Shown one piece after another: positions 1 to 9,610 of a stretch of DNA of 64,000 nucleotides; the first letter of the stretch is position 1, and each line of letters begins with the position of its first letter. This DNA is from Rhodococcus sp. HNM0563 (lineage in GTDB: Bacteria; Actinomycetota; Actinomycetes; Mycobacteriales; Mycobacteriaceae), in contig NZ_JAASAF010000009.1 of the NCBI RefSeq assembly GCF_012726195.1, forward strand, positions 186,001 to 250,000, written 5' to 3'. The position numbers and the translations under genes were made by a program. The notes under the pieces were generated by a model, which did no database searches, was not told the origin of the DNA, and was given only the letters and a program-made list of their open reading frames with translations.

Positions 1-38
1 GATCGCAGTTCCTCACGCCGCCGAGGACGATAGCAGGA

Positions 39-1004
39 TCAGTTCAGGCCGGCGTACGAGTGCAGGCCGGACACGACCATATTGATGATGAACAAGTTGA
101 ACAGCATGGCCACGAAACCCACGACGTTGATCCACGCCGCACGCGTATTGCGCCAGCCCGAGGTCGCGCGGGCGTGGAGATAGGCGGCGTAGATCACCCA
201 CGTGATGAACGAGACGGTTTCCTTCGGGTCCCATCCCCAGAACCGGCCCCATGCGGCCTCTGCCCAGATGGCGCCGAGAATGATGCCGATGCCGAAAAGA
301 GGGAAGCCGACGATCGTGGTCCGGTAGGCTAGACGGTCGAGCACCTGAGCGTCGGGCAGTCGCGCTGCAACAGCCCCGAGGATGCCCTTCTCGGAGCCCT
401 TGGGCTGGCGGATCCGCACCAGGAACAGGACGCTCGCAGCGCCGGCGAGAAGGAAGATTCCGCTGCCCACGCTGATGATCGTCACGTGGATCGGCAGCCA
501 GAACGAACGCAGGGCCGGCACCACCGGTGCAGCGTCGGCGTAGAGCACTGTGGCCGCCACGAACATCAACACCGCGATAGGGGCCAGCACGTACACCCAC
601 AGGATGCGATAGGCAGGCTTACGCAGCATCACCAGACTGAACACGACCGCCGCAGTGCAGGCCATCGCAACGAACTCGTACATGTTCCCCAGCGGGAAAC
701 GTTCGGTCGCCAGGCCGCGCAGCACGATCGATGCAATCATCAACGCCGCGGCCACCACGACGAGGGCGCGGCCCATATTGCCGAATCGCTCCGACAGGGT
801 CCTTCCCGTGGCATTCTCCACGCGTCCCGGGGTCGCCTCGTCGGATCCGACGCCACCGGCAGCGACGAGCTCACGTCGGGCGACCACATTCGAGCGATAG
901 GTCGAGTACTCGACCACGAGCAGCAGCATGGCCAGCACTACTACGGCGAATGCCGCTTCGAAGCTCCAGTCGCTGTACTTCGCGAGGGTGTCGTTCAACG
1001 TCAT
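39..1004 (-). CDS. ccsB: Cytochrome c biogenesis protein CcsB/ResC
   Basis: Heme-handling membrane subunit of System II cytochrome c maturation. With ResB it delivers heme across the membrane for attachment to apocytochromes. The 321-residue protein has about eight hydrophobic segments and the family's tryptophan-rich WWD-type motif WGRFWGWDPKE at about residues 252-262. A conserved-type C-terminal histidine lies in HSYAGLN. The ATG overlaps the resB stop by 4 bp (ATGA), so the two are translationally coupled at the end of a hemL-to-ccsB gene string. The length is normal for actinobacterial CcsB. Some mycobacterial papers call this gene ccsA. Confidence 0.95.
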   Translation of the reverse strand: MTLNDTLAKYSDWSFEAAFAVVVLAMLLLVVEYSTYRSNVVARRELVAAGGVGSDEATPGRVENATGRTLSERFGNMGRALVVVAAALMIASIVLRGLATERFPLGNMYEFVAMACTAAVVFSLVMLRKPAYRILWVYVLAPIAVLMFVAATVLYADAAPVVPALRSFWLPIHVTIISVGSGIFLLAGAASVLFLVRIRQPKGSEKGILGAVAARLPDAQVLDRLAYRTTIVGFPLFGIGIILGAIWAEAAWGRFWGWDPKETVSFITWVIYAAYLHARATSGWRNTRAAWINVVGFVAMLFNLFIINMVVSGLHSYAGLN

Positions 1005-2677
1005 GCTTTCTCCTCCTGTGCCTCGCCGTCGGGCACACGACCGCCTGCTGCGTTCTCACCGAGAAGTCGGGAGACCAGCCGATCGAATTCGTCGCCCCAC
1101 CCGGCCTGGTCGGTGCGAGCGAGGCCACCGAGCTCTACTACAGTTCGTCGTTCACCGTCAGCAACTGTACCCGCCCGATAGACGCGCACCCACACCCTTC
1201 GCCGTTTGACCAGGAGGGACAGCAGCAGACCCGCCATCATCGCGACTGCCGACACCAGCACCCATGATTGGAATGGGTCGTGGGAGACCTGCAGGTTGAC
1301 GAAGTCGACGGCCCCGTCGAACTTCACCTCGGTGCCGTCGGCCAGTGTGACGCTCTCTCCCGGCTTCAGGTTGACGCGCTCCTGCTTGACCAGTCGACCT
1401 TGATTGATCAACTCGGTATTGAGCGAGAAGAGCGACTGCGGGCTGCCGGTGTCGAGACCGGAATCGCCCTTGTAGATGTCGATGGCAACGGCGGGGTCCA
1501 TCATCGCCGGGAACGCGGACGACAGCAGCGTCCCGTGGAACGCAGCGGTCGGCGCGAAGAGCCCTTCGAGCGCGATCTGATTCTTGCGTCGTTCGTCGGC
1601 GTCCGGGAACATCCCGCCGGGCGGATCGAATCGCATCGCACCGCTGCTCAGAAACGTCGTGGCGTCCTCAGGTGCCCACTGCAGCGTTTCGGTGCGTGTC
1701 TCACCGTTCGGCCAGGTCACCGTGAAGGTCGGCGCGTAGCCGTGGCCTTGGAGATAGACGCGGTCGCCCCCCACTCTGAGCGGATGGTTGACCTTCAGTT
1801 GCGCGTCGCTCCAGACGTTCGCCGCGACATCGTCCCCGTACTGGTACTCGATGTTGGAGGTGAACATCTCGGCCTGACCGTTGTCGAGATAATCCGCAAC
1901 GAAGTCGTGCACCCGCACGCAGATCGGTGTCAGTCCGGTGCCGTCGAGTTCGATACCGGCGATGAACGAGTCGAACGAGGCGGGCGACGTGGTGCAGAAC
2001 TCCTCGCCGTTCGCGACCAGGATGCGCTGGCCCTCGTAACCGAAGAGCTTGCCGAGGGCAACCGTGGCGAGCAGCGCGACCAGCGAGATGTGGAAGACGA
2101 GGTTCCCCGCTTCTCGCAGATATCCCTTCTCCGCCGAGAGTGTCAGCTCGCCGTCCCGGCCTTTCGCGGTTCCCTCGCGCCGCTCGACGCGCCACCCGCG
2201 TAGTTCGCCGCTGATCCGGTCGAGTACCGCACCGGGCTCGTCCTCGAACGTGGTCTCGACGTGATGCGGCAGACGCGAGAGGTTGCGCGGTGCATTGACC
2301 GGTCGGGCACGCAGAGCGCGGTAGTACTCGGCGCAGCGCGGCAGGATGCAGCCGATGAGCGAGATGAACAGCAGGGCGTAGATCGCGGTGAACCAGAAGC
2401 TGCCGAACACATCGAACAGTTCGAGCCGGTCCATGAAGGGCCCGAGCGTCGGGCGGGCGGCGATGTACTCGTCGACCTTTCCGACATTGAGGTTGCGCTG
2501 GGGCAGCAGGGCACCGGGAATGGCGGCGAGCGCCAGGAGGAACAACAGGACCAACGCCGTGCGCATCGATGTCAGTCCGCGCCACGTGTTGCGGACGAAC
2601 GCCACGGCGCGCCCCATCGGGCTCTGTTTCGGGGCGCCCGGCCGAGGCGCCGAGGTCTGCGTGTCGGTGGCCGTCAT
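1001..2677 (-). CDS. resB: Cytochrome c biogenesis protein ResB
   Basis: The 558-residue ResB partner of CcsB in System II cytochrome c synthesis. Three hydrophobic segments near the N-terminus (about residues 38-60, 95-115 and 190-210) flank the ResB signature region (WRGLTSMRTALVLLFLLALA onward). A large extracytoplasmic domain follows, then a last membrane helix near residue 480 and a cytoplasmic tail. It starts at an ATG with its stop overlapping ccsB. A gap of 119 bp separates it from ccdA upstream and holds no further gene. Its size and topology match actinobacterial ResB. Confidence 0.95.
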   Translation of the reverse strand: MTATDTQTSAPRPGAPKQSPMGRAVAFVRNTWRGLTSMRTALVLLFLLALAAIPGALLPQRNLNVGKVDEYIAARPTLGPFMDRLELFDVFGSFWFTAIYALLFISLIGCILPRCAEYYRALRARPVNAPRNLSRLPHHVETTFEDEPGAVLDRISGELRGWRVERREGTAKGRDGELTLSAEKGYLREAGNLVFHISLVALLATVALGKLFGYEGQRILVANGEEFCTTSPASFDSFIAGIELDGTGLTPICVRVHDFVADYLDNGQAEMFTSNIEYQYGDDVAANVWSDAQLKVNHPLRVGGDRVYLQGHGYAPTFTVTWPNGETRTETLQWAPEDATTFLSSGAMRFDPPGGMFPDADERRKNQIALEGLFAPTAAFHGTLLSSAFPAMMDPAVAIDIYKGDSGLDTGSPQSLFSLNTELINQGRLVKQERVNLKPGESVTLADGTEVKFDGAVDFVNLQVSHDPFQSWVLVSAVAMMAGLLLSLLVKRRRVWVRVYRAGTVADGERRTVVELGGLARTDQAGWGDEFDRLVSRLLGENAAGGRVPDGEAQEEKA

Positions 2678-2796
2678 CTGATGTTCGACGCGGATCCCCC
2701 CTCGTTCACCAGGGAGTACAAGCGCCGACCTCCTTCCAAAGGGTGGGGGCTACGTGGAGCGACCGGATCGGGCCGAGAAGGACATGTGGGGCGGCG

Positions 2797-3618
2797 TCAC
2801 ACAGGCAAGGTCACGTCCGAAATGAAGGAGTCCCGCACCCAGGACACGAACAGGTCCCACGCGCCGGTGACGAGGGCGATGCCGACGGCAATCAGCATGA
2901 TGCCGCCGAACAATTGGATGGTCCGGGCATGACTTCTCAGCCATCCGACTCCGCGCAGCGCCCGGGCCGAGCCGAACGCAAGGACGACGAAGGGCAGCCC
3001 GAGTCCGATGCAGTACGCCACGATGAGCGTGACCCCGCGGGCAGCCGTCGCGCCTTCGGTGCCTGCGGCGAGCGAGATCACCCCCGCGAGGGTGGGTCCC
3101 AGACACGGGGTCCATCCGAGCGCGAAGACCGCGCCGAGCAGTGGCGCACCCGCAAGACTCGAAATCTGCTTCGGCGCGGTACGGGTGTCCCGCTGCAATG
3201 CGGGGATCAGGCCGATGAACACCATGCCCATGACGATGGTGACGACACCACCGATCCGCATCAACAGCTCACGGTTGACCGAGAGCAGGGAAATCGCGCC
3301 GAACACCGATGCTGTTGCCAGGACGAACACGACGGTGAATCCCGCGACGAACAGTCCTGCTGCTCCCGCCACCCGCAATCGCCCGTCGTCGCGAACCGTG
3401 GTGGTGCGTGAGCCGGCCTGCGCTGGGGTGACCGCGGGTGCCTCGGCGCCGACCACGCCCGCAAGATACGACAGGTAGCCGGGCACGAGCGGGACCACGC
3501 ACGGCGAAGCGAACGACACCAGCCCTGCCAGGAGACAGGCGCCGACAGCCAGGAGAAGCGGTCCGGACGCCGCGGCATTCTGGAAGGCATCGCCTATCCC
3601 GGACGCGAGAACTGTCAT
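2797..3618 (-). CDS. ccdA: Cytochrome c biogenesis thiol-disulfide transporter CcdA
   Basis: A six-helix membrane protein that carries reducing equivalents from cytoplasmic thioredoxin to the extracytoplasmic thioredoxin-like lipoprotein encoded just upstream, keeping apocytochrome CXXCH cysteines reduced. The two family cysteines are visible in FASPCVVPLVPGYLSYLAG (about residue 40) and LGWTPCLGP (mid-protein). The ATG at 3618 directly follows an in-frame GTG at 3621 that abuts the preceding TAG, and either could be used. The protein is about 273 residues, normal for the DsbD-type CcdA family. Confidence 0.94.
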   Translation of the reverse strand: MTVLASGIGDAFQNAAASGPLLLAVGACLLAGLVSFASPCVVPLVPGYLSYLAGVVGAEAPAVTPAQAGSRTTTVRDDGRLRVAGAAGLFVAGFTVVFVLATASVFGAISLLSVNRELLMRIGGVVTIVMGMVFIGLIPALQRDTRTAPKQISSLAGAPLLGAVFALGWTPCLGPTLAGVISLAAGTEGATAARGVTLIVAYCIGLGLPFVVLAFGSARALRGVGWLRSHARTIQLFGGIMLIAVGIALVTGAWDLFVSWVRDSFISDVTLPV

Positions 3619-3620
3619 CA

Positions 3621-4226
3621 CTACTGGTCCTCGGTGGGTTCTGCGGCGATGCGCTCGACGACCGGTTGCAGGTCGCTCGCGAGAAGTTCGGTCAGATAGA
3701 CCGCCGCGACTCGGTGGTCACGGTCGAGAACGACCGTGGTCGGCACCACGGAGGTCGGATAGTTGCGGCCGAGTGCGAGCAACGAACGCATCGCCGGGTC
3801 GTAGATCGACGGGTAGCCGATCTGCTGATCGGTCACGAAGTCCTGTGCCTTGTCCCGCTGGTTGTCGCGCACGTTGATGCCGAGGAAGGCAACTCCGAGG
3901 TCCTTGGTCGCCTCGTAGACCTGCTCGAGATCGTCCGCTTCGCTGCGACACGGCGCGCACCACTGGCCCCACACATTGAGGACCACGACCTCGCCGGCGA
4001 AGTCGTCGAGGGAGATCGTCTGCCCCTCGTTCATGAGATCCTCCCCCGTCAGCGTGCCGAGGGTGCCGCGGTCCGCGGGCGGATCGTAGAAGATGCGGGT
4101 CTCGCCGCCGGGCGAGACGAAGTCGAATGTACCGCCGGTCGCGACCGCGTCGGTGCCCGTCGCGCAGGAGGACAGGAGCAGTGCGCCGCACAACAACCCG
4201 CCGATCGCGTGAAGTGCCCTTCTCAT
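3621..4226 (-). CDS. Thioredoxin-like (TlpA/ResA-type) lipoprotein
   Basis: A 201-residue extracytoplasmic thiol-disulfide oxidoreductase that probably reduces apocytochrome c cysteines using electrons from CcdA. The first 21 residues form a lipoprotein signal peptide ending LLLSSC, with Cys21 as the lipidation site. The TlpA/AhpC-TSA fold carries the redox motif WCAPC at residues 89-93. The start was placed at the ATG at 4226 because it overlaps the upstream stop (ATGA) and begins the signal peptide. The frame stays open further upstream only as a shadow of the phosphatase gene. It sits directly before ccdA, as expected for ResA. Confidence 0.92.
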   Translation of the reverse strand: MRRALHAIGGLLCGALLLSSCATGTDAVATGGTFDFVSPGGETRIFYDPPADRGTLGTLTGEDLMNEGQTISLDDFAGEVVVLNVWGQWCAPCRSEADDLEQVYEATKDLGVAFLGINVRDNQRDKAQDFVTDQQIGYPSIYDPAMRSLLALGRNYPTSVVPTTVVLDRDHRVAAVYLTELLASDLQPVVERIAAEPTEDQ

Positions 4227-4873
4227 GCGCCGTGGACGTTCGGGTCGGAGGCGCCGGCCGGCTCCGAATAGACCAGGTCCACCAGAGTCTCGCCCTCGTA
4301 CACCAGAGATGTGAGAGAGGCGAGGCTGCACTGCCGGTGGCGCGGGTCGTGCCATAGGCGTTCGCCTTCGAGGAACCGGCGCAGCGTCCACACCGGCAGT
4401 TGATGGCTCACACACACGGCCTCGCGACCTGCCGCAGCGGCGCGCGCAGTATTGACCGCGGCCAGCATGCGATGCGCGATCTGCAGGTACGGCTCACCCC
4501 AGGACGGTGTGAACGGGTCGCGCAGCTTCCACCAGTGCCGCGGGCGGCTGAGGGCTCCGTCGCCGACAGCGACCTTGAGACCCTCGAAATCGTTGCCCGC
4601 CTCGATGAGGTTCTCATCGGTGCGGATCTCGAGACCGTGCTTCTGCGCGATCGGCGACGCGGTCTGCTGGGCACGCTCGAGCGGGGAGGCGACCACGTGC
4701 GCGATGTCGTGGTCCGCGAGGGAAGCCGCCACGGCCCGAGCCTGCGCCTCGCCGGTAACCGACAACCGGAAGCCGGGAAGGCGGCCGTAGAGGATGCCGG
4801 ACGGATTGTGCACCTCACCGTGCCGCAGCACGTGCACGATGGTGCGGGTCTCGGACGGGGCAGCTTCGGTCAC
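4223..4873 (-). CDS. Histidine phosphatase family protein (phosphoglycerate-mutase-like)
   Basis: A 216-residue member of the histidine phosphatase superfamily, with the catalytic RHGE motif at about residues 17-20 (VLRHGEVHNP) and the second histidine in CVSHQLPVW. The substrate cannot be read from the sequence. It lies between hemL and the thioredoxin-like lipoprotein, the same place as M. tuberculosis Rv0525, and is coupled to the lipoprotein gene by an ATGA overlap. The start is GTG at 4873. It is unlikely to be a glycolytic mutase because a full Gpm is encoded at about 30 kb. Confidence 0.88.
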   Translation of the reverse strand: MTEAAPSETRTIVHVLRHGEVHNPSGILYGRLPGFRLSVTGEAQARAVAASLADHDIAHVVASPLERAQQTASPIAQKHGLEIRTDENLIEAGNDFEGLKVAVGDGALSRPRHWWKLRDPFTPSWGEPYLQIAHRMLAAVNTARAAAAGREAVCVSHQLPVWTLRRFLEGERLWHDPRHRQCSLASLTSLVYEGETLVDLVYSEPAGASDPNVHGA

Positions 4874-4938
4874 GTGCGTGTTCCTCAGGTCGTTGAAGCG
4901 GGTGGGTGTCGGGGCGCTCGCGGTCAGGGCGCTCGCGG

Positions 4939-6264
4939 TCAGGAGGCGGTGGCGGCTGCAGCTGCCTTCGCCGCGTGTGGAAGTGCATCGGCGATCCGGG
5001 AGAACGCGTCGTCGTCCAGAACCGAGGAGACGAACCAGGTCTCGAACGCGCTCGGAGGTGCGTAGACGCCGTGCTCGAGCAGGGCATGGAAGAACGCGGG
5101 GAATCGCCAGGTCTGCGCGGCCTTTGCCTCGTCGTAGTTGGTGACGGGGTCCGCGGTGAAGAACACGCTGAGCATCGTCCCGGCGTTCTGGATCCGGTTC
5201 GGAACACCCTCGGCGGTCAGCGCGTCGCCGAGAAGGCGGCCGAGGGTTGCGGCGTTGCGCTCGAGGGCGGCGTACACGTCCGCGTCGGCCGCGCGCAGGC
5301 TCGCGAGGCCTGCGGCCACCGCGACCGGGTTACCGGACAACGTTCCCGCTTGGTAGACCGCGCCCGCCGGCGCCAGGTGCGCCATGACGTCGGCCCGACC
5401 GCCGAACGCGGCAGCGGGCAGGCCGCCGCTCATCACCTTGCCGAAGGTCATGAGGTCGCCTGCGACACCGTCGATGCCGTGCCAGCCCGTTGCGCTCGCG
5501 CGGAACCCCGTCATGACCTCGTCCATGATCAGCAAGGCGCCGTGGTCGCGGGTCAACGCGCGCAACCCCTCGTTGAACCCGGGTGCGGGCGGGACGGTCC
5601 CCATGTTTCCGGCGGCGGCTTCGGTGATCACCGCGGCGATCGCCCCGGGATGCGCGTCGAATGCCGCGCGCACGGCTTCGAGGTCGTTGTACGGGACGAC
5701 GAGGGTGTCCTCGGCCTGCGCCCCGGTCACACCCGGCGACGTGGGCAGGCCGAATGTCGCGAGCCCGGAGCCCGCATCTGCAAGCAAGGCGTCGACGTGA
5801 CCGTGATAACAACCCGAGAACTTGATGATCTTCGTGCGGCCGGTGAATCCGCGCGCGAGACGCACCGCGCTCATGGTGGCTTCGGTGCCGGAGTTGACCA
5901 GCCGGACCTGCTCGACCGGCGCGATCCGGGCGACGATTTCCTCGGCGAGTTCGACCTCACCGGCAGTAGGGGCACCGAAGGACAGACCCGATGCTGCGGT
6001 GGTGCGTACGGCCTCGACGACAGCGGGGTGCGCGTGCCCGAGGATCAACGGTCCCCAGGAACACACCAGGTCGACGTAGGAATTGCCGTCGACATCGGTG
6101 AGTGTGTATCCGGATCCCGAGGCAATGAACCGCGGTGTGCCGCCGACCGAACCGAATGCGCGGACCGGGGAATTGACCCCGCCGGGAGTCACCTTCGACG
6201 CCCGGGTGAACAGTGCCGTCGAATCGGCGTCGTGGACGGAGGAAGCAGCGGGAGTCGCAGTCAC
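4939..6264 (-). CDS. hemL: Glutamate-1-semialdehyde 2,1-aminomutase HemL
   Basis: A PLP-dependent class III aminotransferase that converts glutamate-1-semialdehyde to 5-aminolevulinate, the second step of the C5 heme pathway begun by HemA in this window. Visible signatures are [11 protein letters not shown] (cofactor site), the DEVMTGFR motif and the Schiff-base lysine in [11 protein letters not shown] chose the GTG at 6264 (VTATPAASS), giving about 441 residues, the normal family length. The frame is open to 6354, but the extra N-terminus is unlike the family. The gene is divergent from the acyl-CoA oxidase gene and leads the minus-strand phosphatase/System II string. Confidence 0.95.
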   Translation of the reverse strand: MTATPAASSVHDADSTALFTRASKVTPGGVNSPVRAFGSVGGTPRFIASGSGYTLTDVDGNSYVDLVCSWGPLILGHAHPAVVEAVRTTAASGLSFGAPTAGEVELAEEIVARIAPVEQVRLVNSGTEATMSAVRLARGFTGRTKIIKFSGCYHGHVDALLADAGSGLATFGLPTSPGVTGAQAEDTLVVPYNDLEAVRAAFDAHPGAIAAVITEAAAGNMGTVPPAPGFNEGLRALTRDHGALLIMDEVMTGFRASATGWHGIDGVAGDLMTFGKVMSGGLPAAAFGGRADVMAHLAPAGAVYQAGTLSGNPVAVAAGLASLRAADADVYAALERNAATLGRLLGDALTAEGVPNRIQNAGTMLSVFFTADPVTNYDEAKAAQTWRFPAFFHALLEHGVYAPPSAFETWFVSSVLDDDAFSRIADALPHAAKAAAAATAS

Positions 6265-6413
6265 GACGTCCAGTGTCCCAGTTTCCCCCGATTTGCCAAA
6301 AAGCCGATCGGTGTGCGATAGGCGCTGTGATTCGGATCTCACTACAGTCTTCATGCGTGTCGGAGCGCCGTGAAGCCCCCATGGGACGGTGTTGCGGCCA
6401 TAGGGTCGGAACC

Positions 6414-8342
6414 ATGGCGACTACAGGTGAACATCTGAGCAGGGCCCTCGACGGCGCATGGCACAGCGCACGTGAGCGCGCCCGGACGAACATGGCCGAC
6501 CCGGCATTCGCGCCGCACTACACCCCCGACCTCGAACAGGCCCGCGGCATCACTCTGAAACAGATGCGGTTGCTCGCCGAGCACGGGTACGCCGCGTCGG
6601 GATTCTCCGTCGAATCGGGTGGTACCGGAGATGCCGGAGGCGCCGTCGCGTCGATCGAGATGCTCGCGATGTCCGATCTGTCCCTGATGGTGAAAGCCGG
6701 CGTGCAGTGGGGCCTGTTCGGCGGGGCGATCGAGAATCTCGGCACGAAGCGTCACCACGACAAATACATCACCCCGCTGATCGACCTGGATCTGCTCGGC
6801 TGCTTCGCCATGACGGAGACGGGCCACGGCAGCGACGTACAGGCCCTCGAAACCACCGCCACCTTCGATCCTGCCACCGATGAGTTCGTGATCCACTCCC
6901 CTACCCCGTCGGCCCGCAAGGACTACATCGGCGGTGCCGCGCAACACGCGAAGATCGCTGCAGTGTTCGCCCAGCTCGTGACGAACGGCGAGTCGTACGG
7001 GGTGCATTGTTTCGTCGTTCCTCTCCGCGACGACGAAGGTAACGATCTTCCCGGTGTGACCACCTCCGATTGCGGATACAAGGGCGGACTTCCGGGGGTC
7101 GACAACGGCCGGATCGTGTTCGACAACGTGCGGATACCGCGCGAGAACCTGCTCAACCGGTACGCGGACGTCGAGGCGGACGGCACGTACACCTCCGAGA
7201 TCGAGAGCGCGAGCCGCCGCTTCTTCACGATGGTCGGCACGCTCGTCCGCGGGCGGGTCACCGTTGGCGGGTCGGCGGGCTCCGCGGCCCGGGTCGCGCT
7301 GTCGATCGCGACGCGGTACGCGCTGCTACGGCGTCAGTTCGATGCTCCGGGCCAAGACGACGAGGTGCTCCTGATGGACTACCTGGTCCACCAGCGGCGA
7401 CTGCTGCCGCACATCGCGAAGTCGTACGCACTGGGCTTCGCTCAGAACGAGCTGATCTCGGCGATGCACCGCATACAGTCGATGCCGCCGACCGACGTGG
7501 ACCCCCAAGAACAGCGCGAACTCGAAGGCCGCGCCGCCGGCCTCAAGGTGGCCAACACCTGGCACGCGGCCCGCGCCATCCAGGAAGCACGCGAGGCGTG
7601 CGGCGGCGCAGGCTACATGGCCGAGAACCGGCTCACCGCACTGCGCGCCGACGTCGACGTGTTCACCACATTCGAGGGCGACAACCACGTGCTCACGCAG
7701 CTCGTCGCGAAGGAATTGCTCACGGCGTACGCCGACGAGGTCCGCGGGATGAGTCCAGTGGAGTGGATGAGGTTCGCTGCCGACACGATCTCGGATGTCG
7801 TGAAGAAGCGCACCGCGGCGCAGCAGATCATCCAGACGATCCTCGACACACGTCAGGACAACGAGGAGGACGGCAGTCTTTTCAATCGGGGTACCCAGCT
7901 GACGATGTTCGAGGACCGCGAGCAGTATCTGCTCTCCACCGCAGCGCGGCGACTGCAGGCCGCCACCAAGCGCGAGGACAACCCGTTCGACGCATTCAAC
8001 TTCGTGCAGGACCACGTGCTGCACGCCGCGCGGGCCCACATCGACCGGGTCGTCCTGGAGGCCTTCGTCGCGGCCATCGACGACTGCAAGGACGAAACCG
8101 CATGCGACCTCCTCTCCGATCTGTGCGATCTGTTCGCGCTGACGGTCATCGACGAGGACAAGGCGTGGTTCATGGAACACCGGCACCTGTCGGTCGAGCG
8201 CTCCAAAGCGGTGCTGCGTGGGATCAACGAGAGGTGCCGCACATTGCGGCCGCACGTGATGACGCTCGTCGAGGGCCTCGGCGTACCCGAGTATCTGCTC
8301 GGGTCCGCCATGCTCGAACGTGAGGGAGCAACCCACTCCTGA
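6414..8342 (+). CDS. Acyl-CoA oxidase/dehydrogenase family protein
   Basis: A 642-residue flavoprotein of the acyl-CoA oxidase branch. It probably introduces the alpha-beta double bond into acyl-CoA and passes electrons to O2 or to an acceptor. The segment [20 protein letters not shown], followed by the [14 protein letters not shown] region, closely follows the peroxisomal acyl-CoA oxidase pattern. Domain order is N-terminal helical, middle beta, FAD-binding helical and a C-terminal oxidase-type domain from about residue 430. I took the ATG at 6414 (MATTGEH). An open frame of 67 codons precedes it but has no family similarity. It is divergent from hemL and convergent with the next gene (14 bp gap). 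Confidence 0.88.
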   Translation: MATTGEHLSRALDGAWHSARERARTNMADPAFAPHYTPDLEQARGITLKQMRLLAEHGYAASGFSVESGGTGDAGGAVASIEMLAMSDLSLMVKAGVQWGLFGGAIENLGTKRHHDKYITPLIDLDLLGCFAMTETGHGSDVQALETTATFDPATDEFVIHSPTPSARKDYIGGAAQHAKIAAVFAQLVTNGESYGVHCFVVPLRDDEGNDLPGVTTSDCGYKGGLPGVDNGRIVFDNVRIPRENLLNRYADVEADGTYTSEIESASRRFFTMVGTLVRGRVTVGGSAGSAARVALSIATRYALLRRQFDAPGQDDEVLLMDYLVHQRRLLPHIAKSYALGFAQNELISAMHRIQSMPPTDVDPQEQRELEGRAAGLKVANTWHAARAIQEAREACGGAGYMAENRLTALRADVDVFTTFEGDNHVLTQLVAKELLTAYADEVRGMSPVEWMRFAADTISDVVKKRTAAQQIIQTILDTRQDNEEDGSLFNRGTQLTMFEDREQYLLSTAARRLQAATKREDNPFDAFNFVQDHVLHAARAHIDRVVLEAFVAAIDDCKDETACDLLSDLCDLFALTVIDEDKAWFMEHRHLSVERSKAVLRGINERCRTLRPHVMTLVEGLGVPEYLLGSAMLEREGATHS

Positions 8343-8356
8343 ATATCGAGAGGGCC

Positions 8357-8839
8357 TCAGGCGCCGACCAGCTCACCGAGACGCACGCGGAGCCGGTCGG
8401 CGTCCTTGGCCCATGCTCGTACGAACGTCCCGCCCCGCAGCCGCAAGCCGATGGCGGTCCGCCCGCGGGGAACGTTGGCGAGTTCTCCGAGTACACGGGC
8501 GCTCTCCCAACGCTGCGGTTCGTCCCACGAATCCATCGCGGGAGGCAGCACCGCCTCGATCTCGCCGACCTCGAGTTCCTCGGTACCCTGCCGCAACCCA
8601 GTGCGAGTGAGTTCGACACTGACGTGACGCCGCGCCGCGGTGACCATGAGGTAGGCGAATCCGGCGAGCACGATCGCGAGCACCGGCAGCGCCACCCAGT
8701 GCACGACGGGACCTGTCGCGAGTTCGACGATCAACGCCACCGTGCAGAACACAGGACCGAACGCGACCGTGCGCCATCTCGCGCCCGGCTCGTAGAACAG
8801 CGACTCGGATACGCCACGAGGTTCGGCCTGGCCGGTCAA
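8357..8839 (-). CDS. Small membrane protein with two N-terminal transmembrane helices
   Basis: A 160-residue protein with two adjacent hydrophobic helices at about residues 28-66, followed by a soluble C-terminal domain of about 90 residues. It resembles the DUF3093-type actinobacterial membrane proteins, but I cannot assign the family firmly. The start is TTG at 8839, overlapping the stop of the 39-residue gene upstream (TTGA), so coupled translation is likely. It is the last gene of the rex-hem operon. Function is unknown. Confidence 0.7.
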   Translation of the reverse strand: MTGQAEPRGVSESLFYEPGARWRTVAFGPVFCTVALIVELATGPVVHWVALPVLAIVLAGFAYLMVTAARRHVSVELTRTGLRQGTEELEVGEIEAVLPPAMDSWDEPQRWESARVLGELANVPRGRTAIGLRLRGGTFVRAWAKDADRLRVRLGELVGA

Positions 8840-8955
8840 GCGGTGAGCGCCCCGGGAATCACGACCAGTAGCGTTGTCACAACACCGAGTACGGCGATCA
8901 GACCGATCAGCACGAGTTCGCGACGACGACCGTAGGGCCGGGGTTCCACCTGCAT
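8836..8955 (-). CDS. 39-residue single-helix membrane peptide
   Basis: A very short gene encoding a basic N-terminus (MQVEPRPYGRRREL) followed by one hydrophobic helix of about 23 residues. The ATG at 8955 is taken as start. The frame stays open to 9036 but without membrane-protein character. Its stop overlaps the start of the next gene, which supports it being translated. It lies in the tail of the heme operon between two other membrane proteins. No function can be assigned; a small membrane subunit or regulator is possible. Confidence 0.55.
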   Translation of the reverse strand: MQVEPRPYGRRRELVLIGLIAVLGVVTTLLVVIPGALTA

Positions 8956-9020
8956 GACGTCCTTACGCTCGACGGAGTGCGGCCACGTGGGCCGACGATG
9001 GTGAGCCCACCGTACTCCGC

Positions 9021-9065
9021 ACTGCGCGGTGCGCAAATCCGGTACTGCGCGGTGCGCAAATCCGG
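9021..9065. repeat. Perfect 22-bp tandem direct repeat
   Basis: Two identical copies of a 22-bp unit (ACTGCGCGGTGCGCAAATCC plus GG) lie at 9021-9042 and 9044-9065, separated by one T, in the gap between the 177-residue membrane protein gene and the 39-residue gene. The unit contains an imperfect inverted GCGC core. It could be a regulator site, an mRNA stem or a small repetitive element; the sequence does not decide. Confidence 0.8.
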
Positions 9066-9076
9066 GCGCTGTGAGG

Positions 9077-9610
9077 TCAGTTCTCCGGTAACCGGAGAAA
9101 ATACGCGTTGGACTCGCGCCGATGCATCAGCACGATCGCACCCACCGTGAGCACGGCCTGGACGATGGAGATGACACCGAGGGCGAGTCCGGATCCACCG
9201 CCGACTCCCACACCGAACACCGTCGGTAGCGTCGAGAGGGTCATGAACACACCGATCAGGGTCAGCGCCATGCGTGCCCAGTTCTTGCCCTTGGACATCT
9301 GCCGGACCACGAGATAGAGCAGGCCGACGATGGCCAGCCCGAAGACCACGGTGAGGACGACGACCATCGGGATCGCGGCATCGAGGTCGGAGCGGGAGAG
9401 TTCCTCCGTCCCGGTGTCGGCTGTCATCTCGACCATCATGTCGACGAGTTCGGTCCGCCCGTTCCAGAGGTCGAATGCCCCGAACAGCAGGGTGACCACG
9501 GTGAGAAGCAGAACTCCGCACCACAATTGGTAGGCGGTGACGACGTCCTGCGGGGCCGGCCGGGCGGCGTGTGCGGAAGACCCGGGTGTCGGGGGCAGTG
9601 GAAAGCTCAC
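9077..9610 (-). CDS. Four-helix membrane protein of the heme operon
   Basis: A 177-residue protein with four predicted transmembrane helices at about residues 28-48, 82-105, 112-132 and 137-160, and a proline-rich cytoplasmic N-terminus. The start overlaps the hemB stop by 4 bp, so it is translationally coupled to hemB. It probably corresponds to the membrane proteins that follow hemB in mycobacteria (Rv0513/Rv0514 region). I recognise no catalytic or binding motif. Confidence 0.75.
   Translation of the reverse strand: MSFPLPPTPGSSAHAARPAPQDVVTAYQLWCGVLLLTVVTLLFGAFDLWNGRTELVDMMVEMTADTGTEELSRSDLDAAIPMVVVLTVVFGLAIVGLLYLVVRQMSKGKNWARMALTLIGVFMTLSTLPTVFGVGVGGGSGLALGVISIVQAVLTVGAIVLMHRRESNAYFLRLPEN

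Noticed and set aside
1-38. Extra gene at the left edge
   Set aside because: Only 38 bp precede the ccsB stop; nothing can be supported.
4906-6321. A 471-codon open frame on the plus strand opposite hemL
   Set aside because: It is the antisense shadow of hemL, a side effect of high GC third positions. Its translation is low-complexity Arg/Gly/Val-rich with no family motif.
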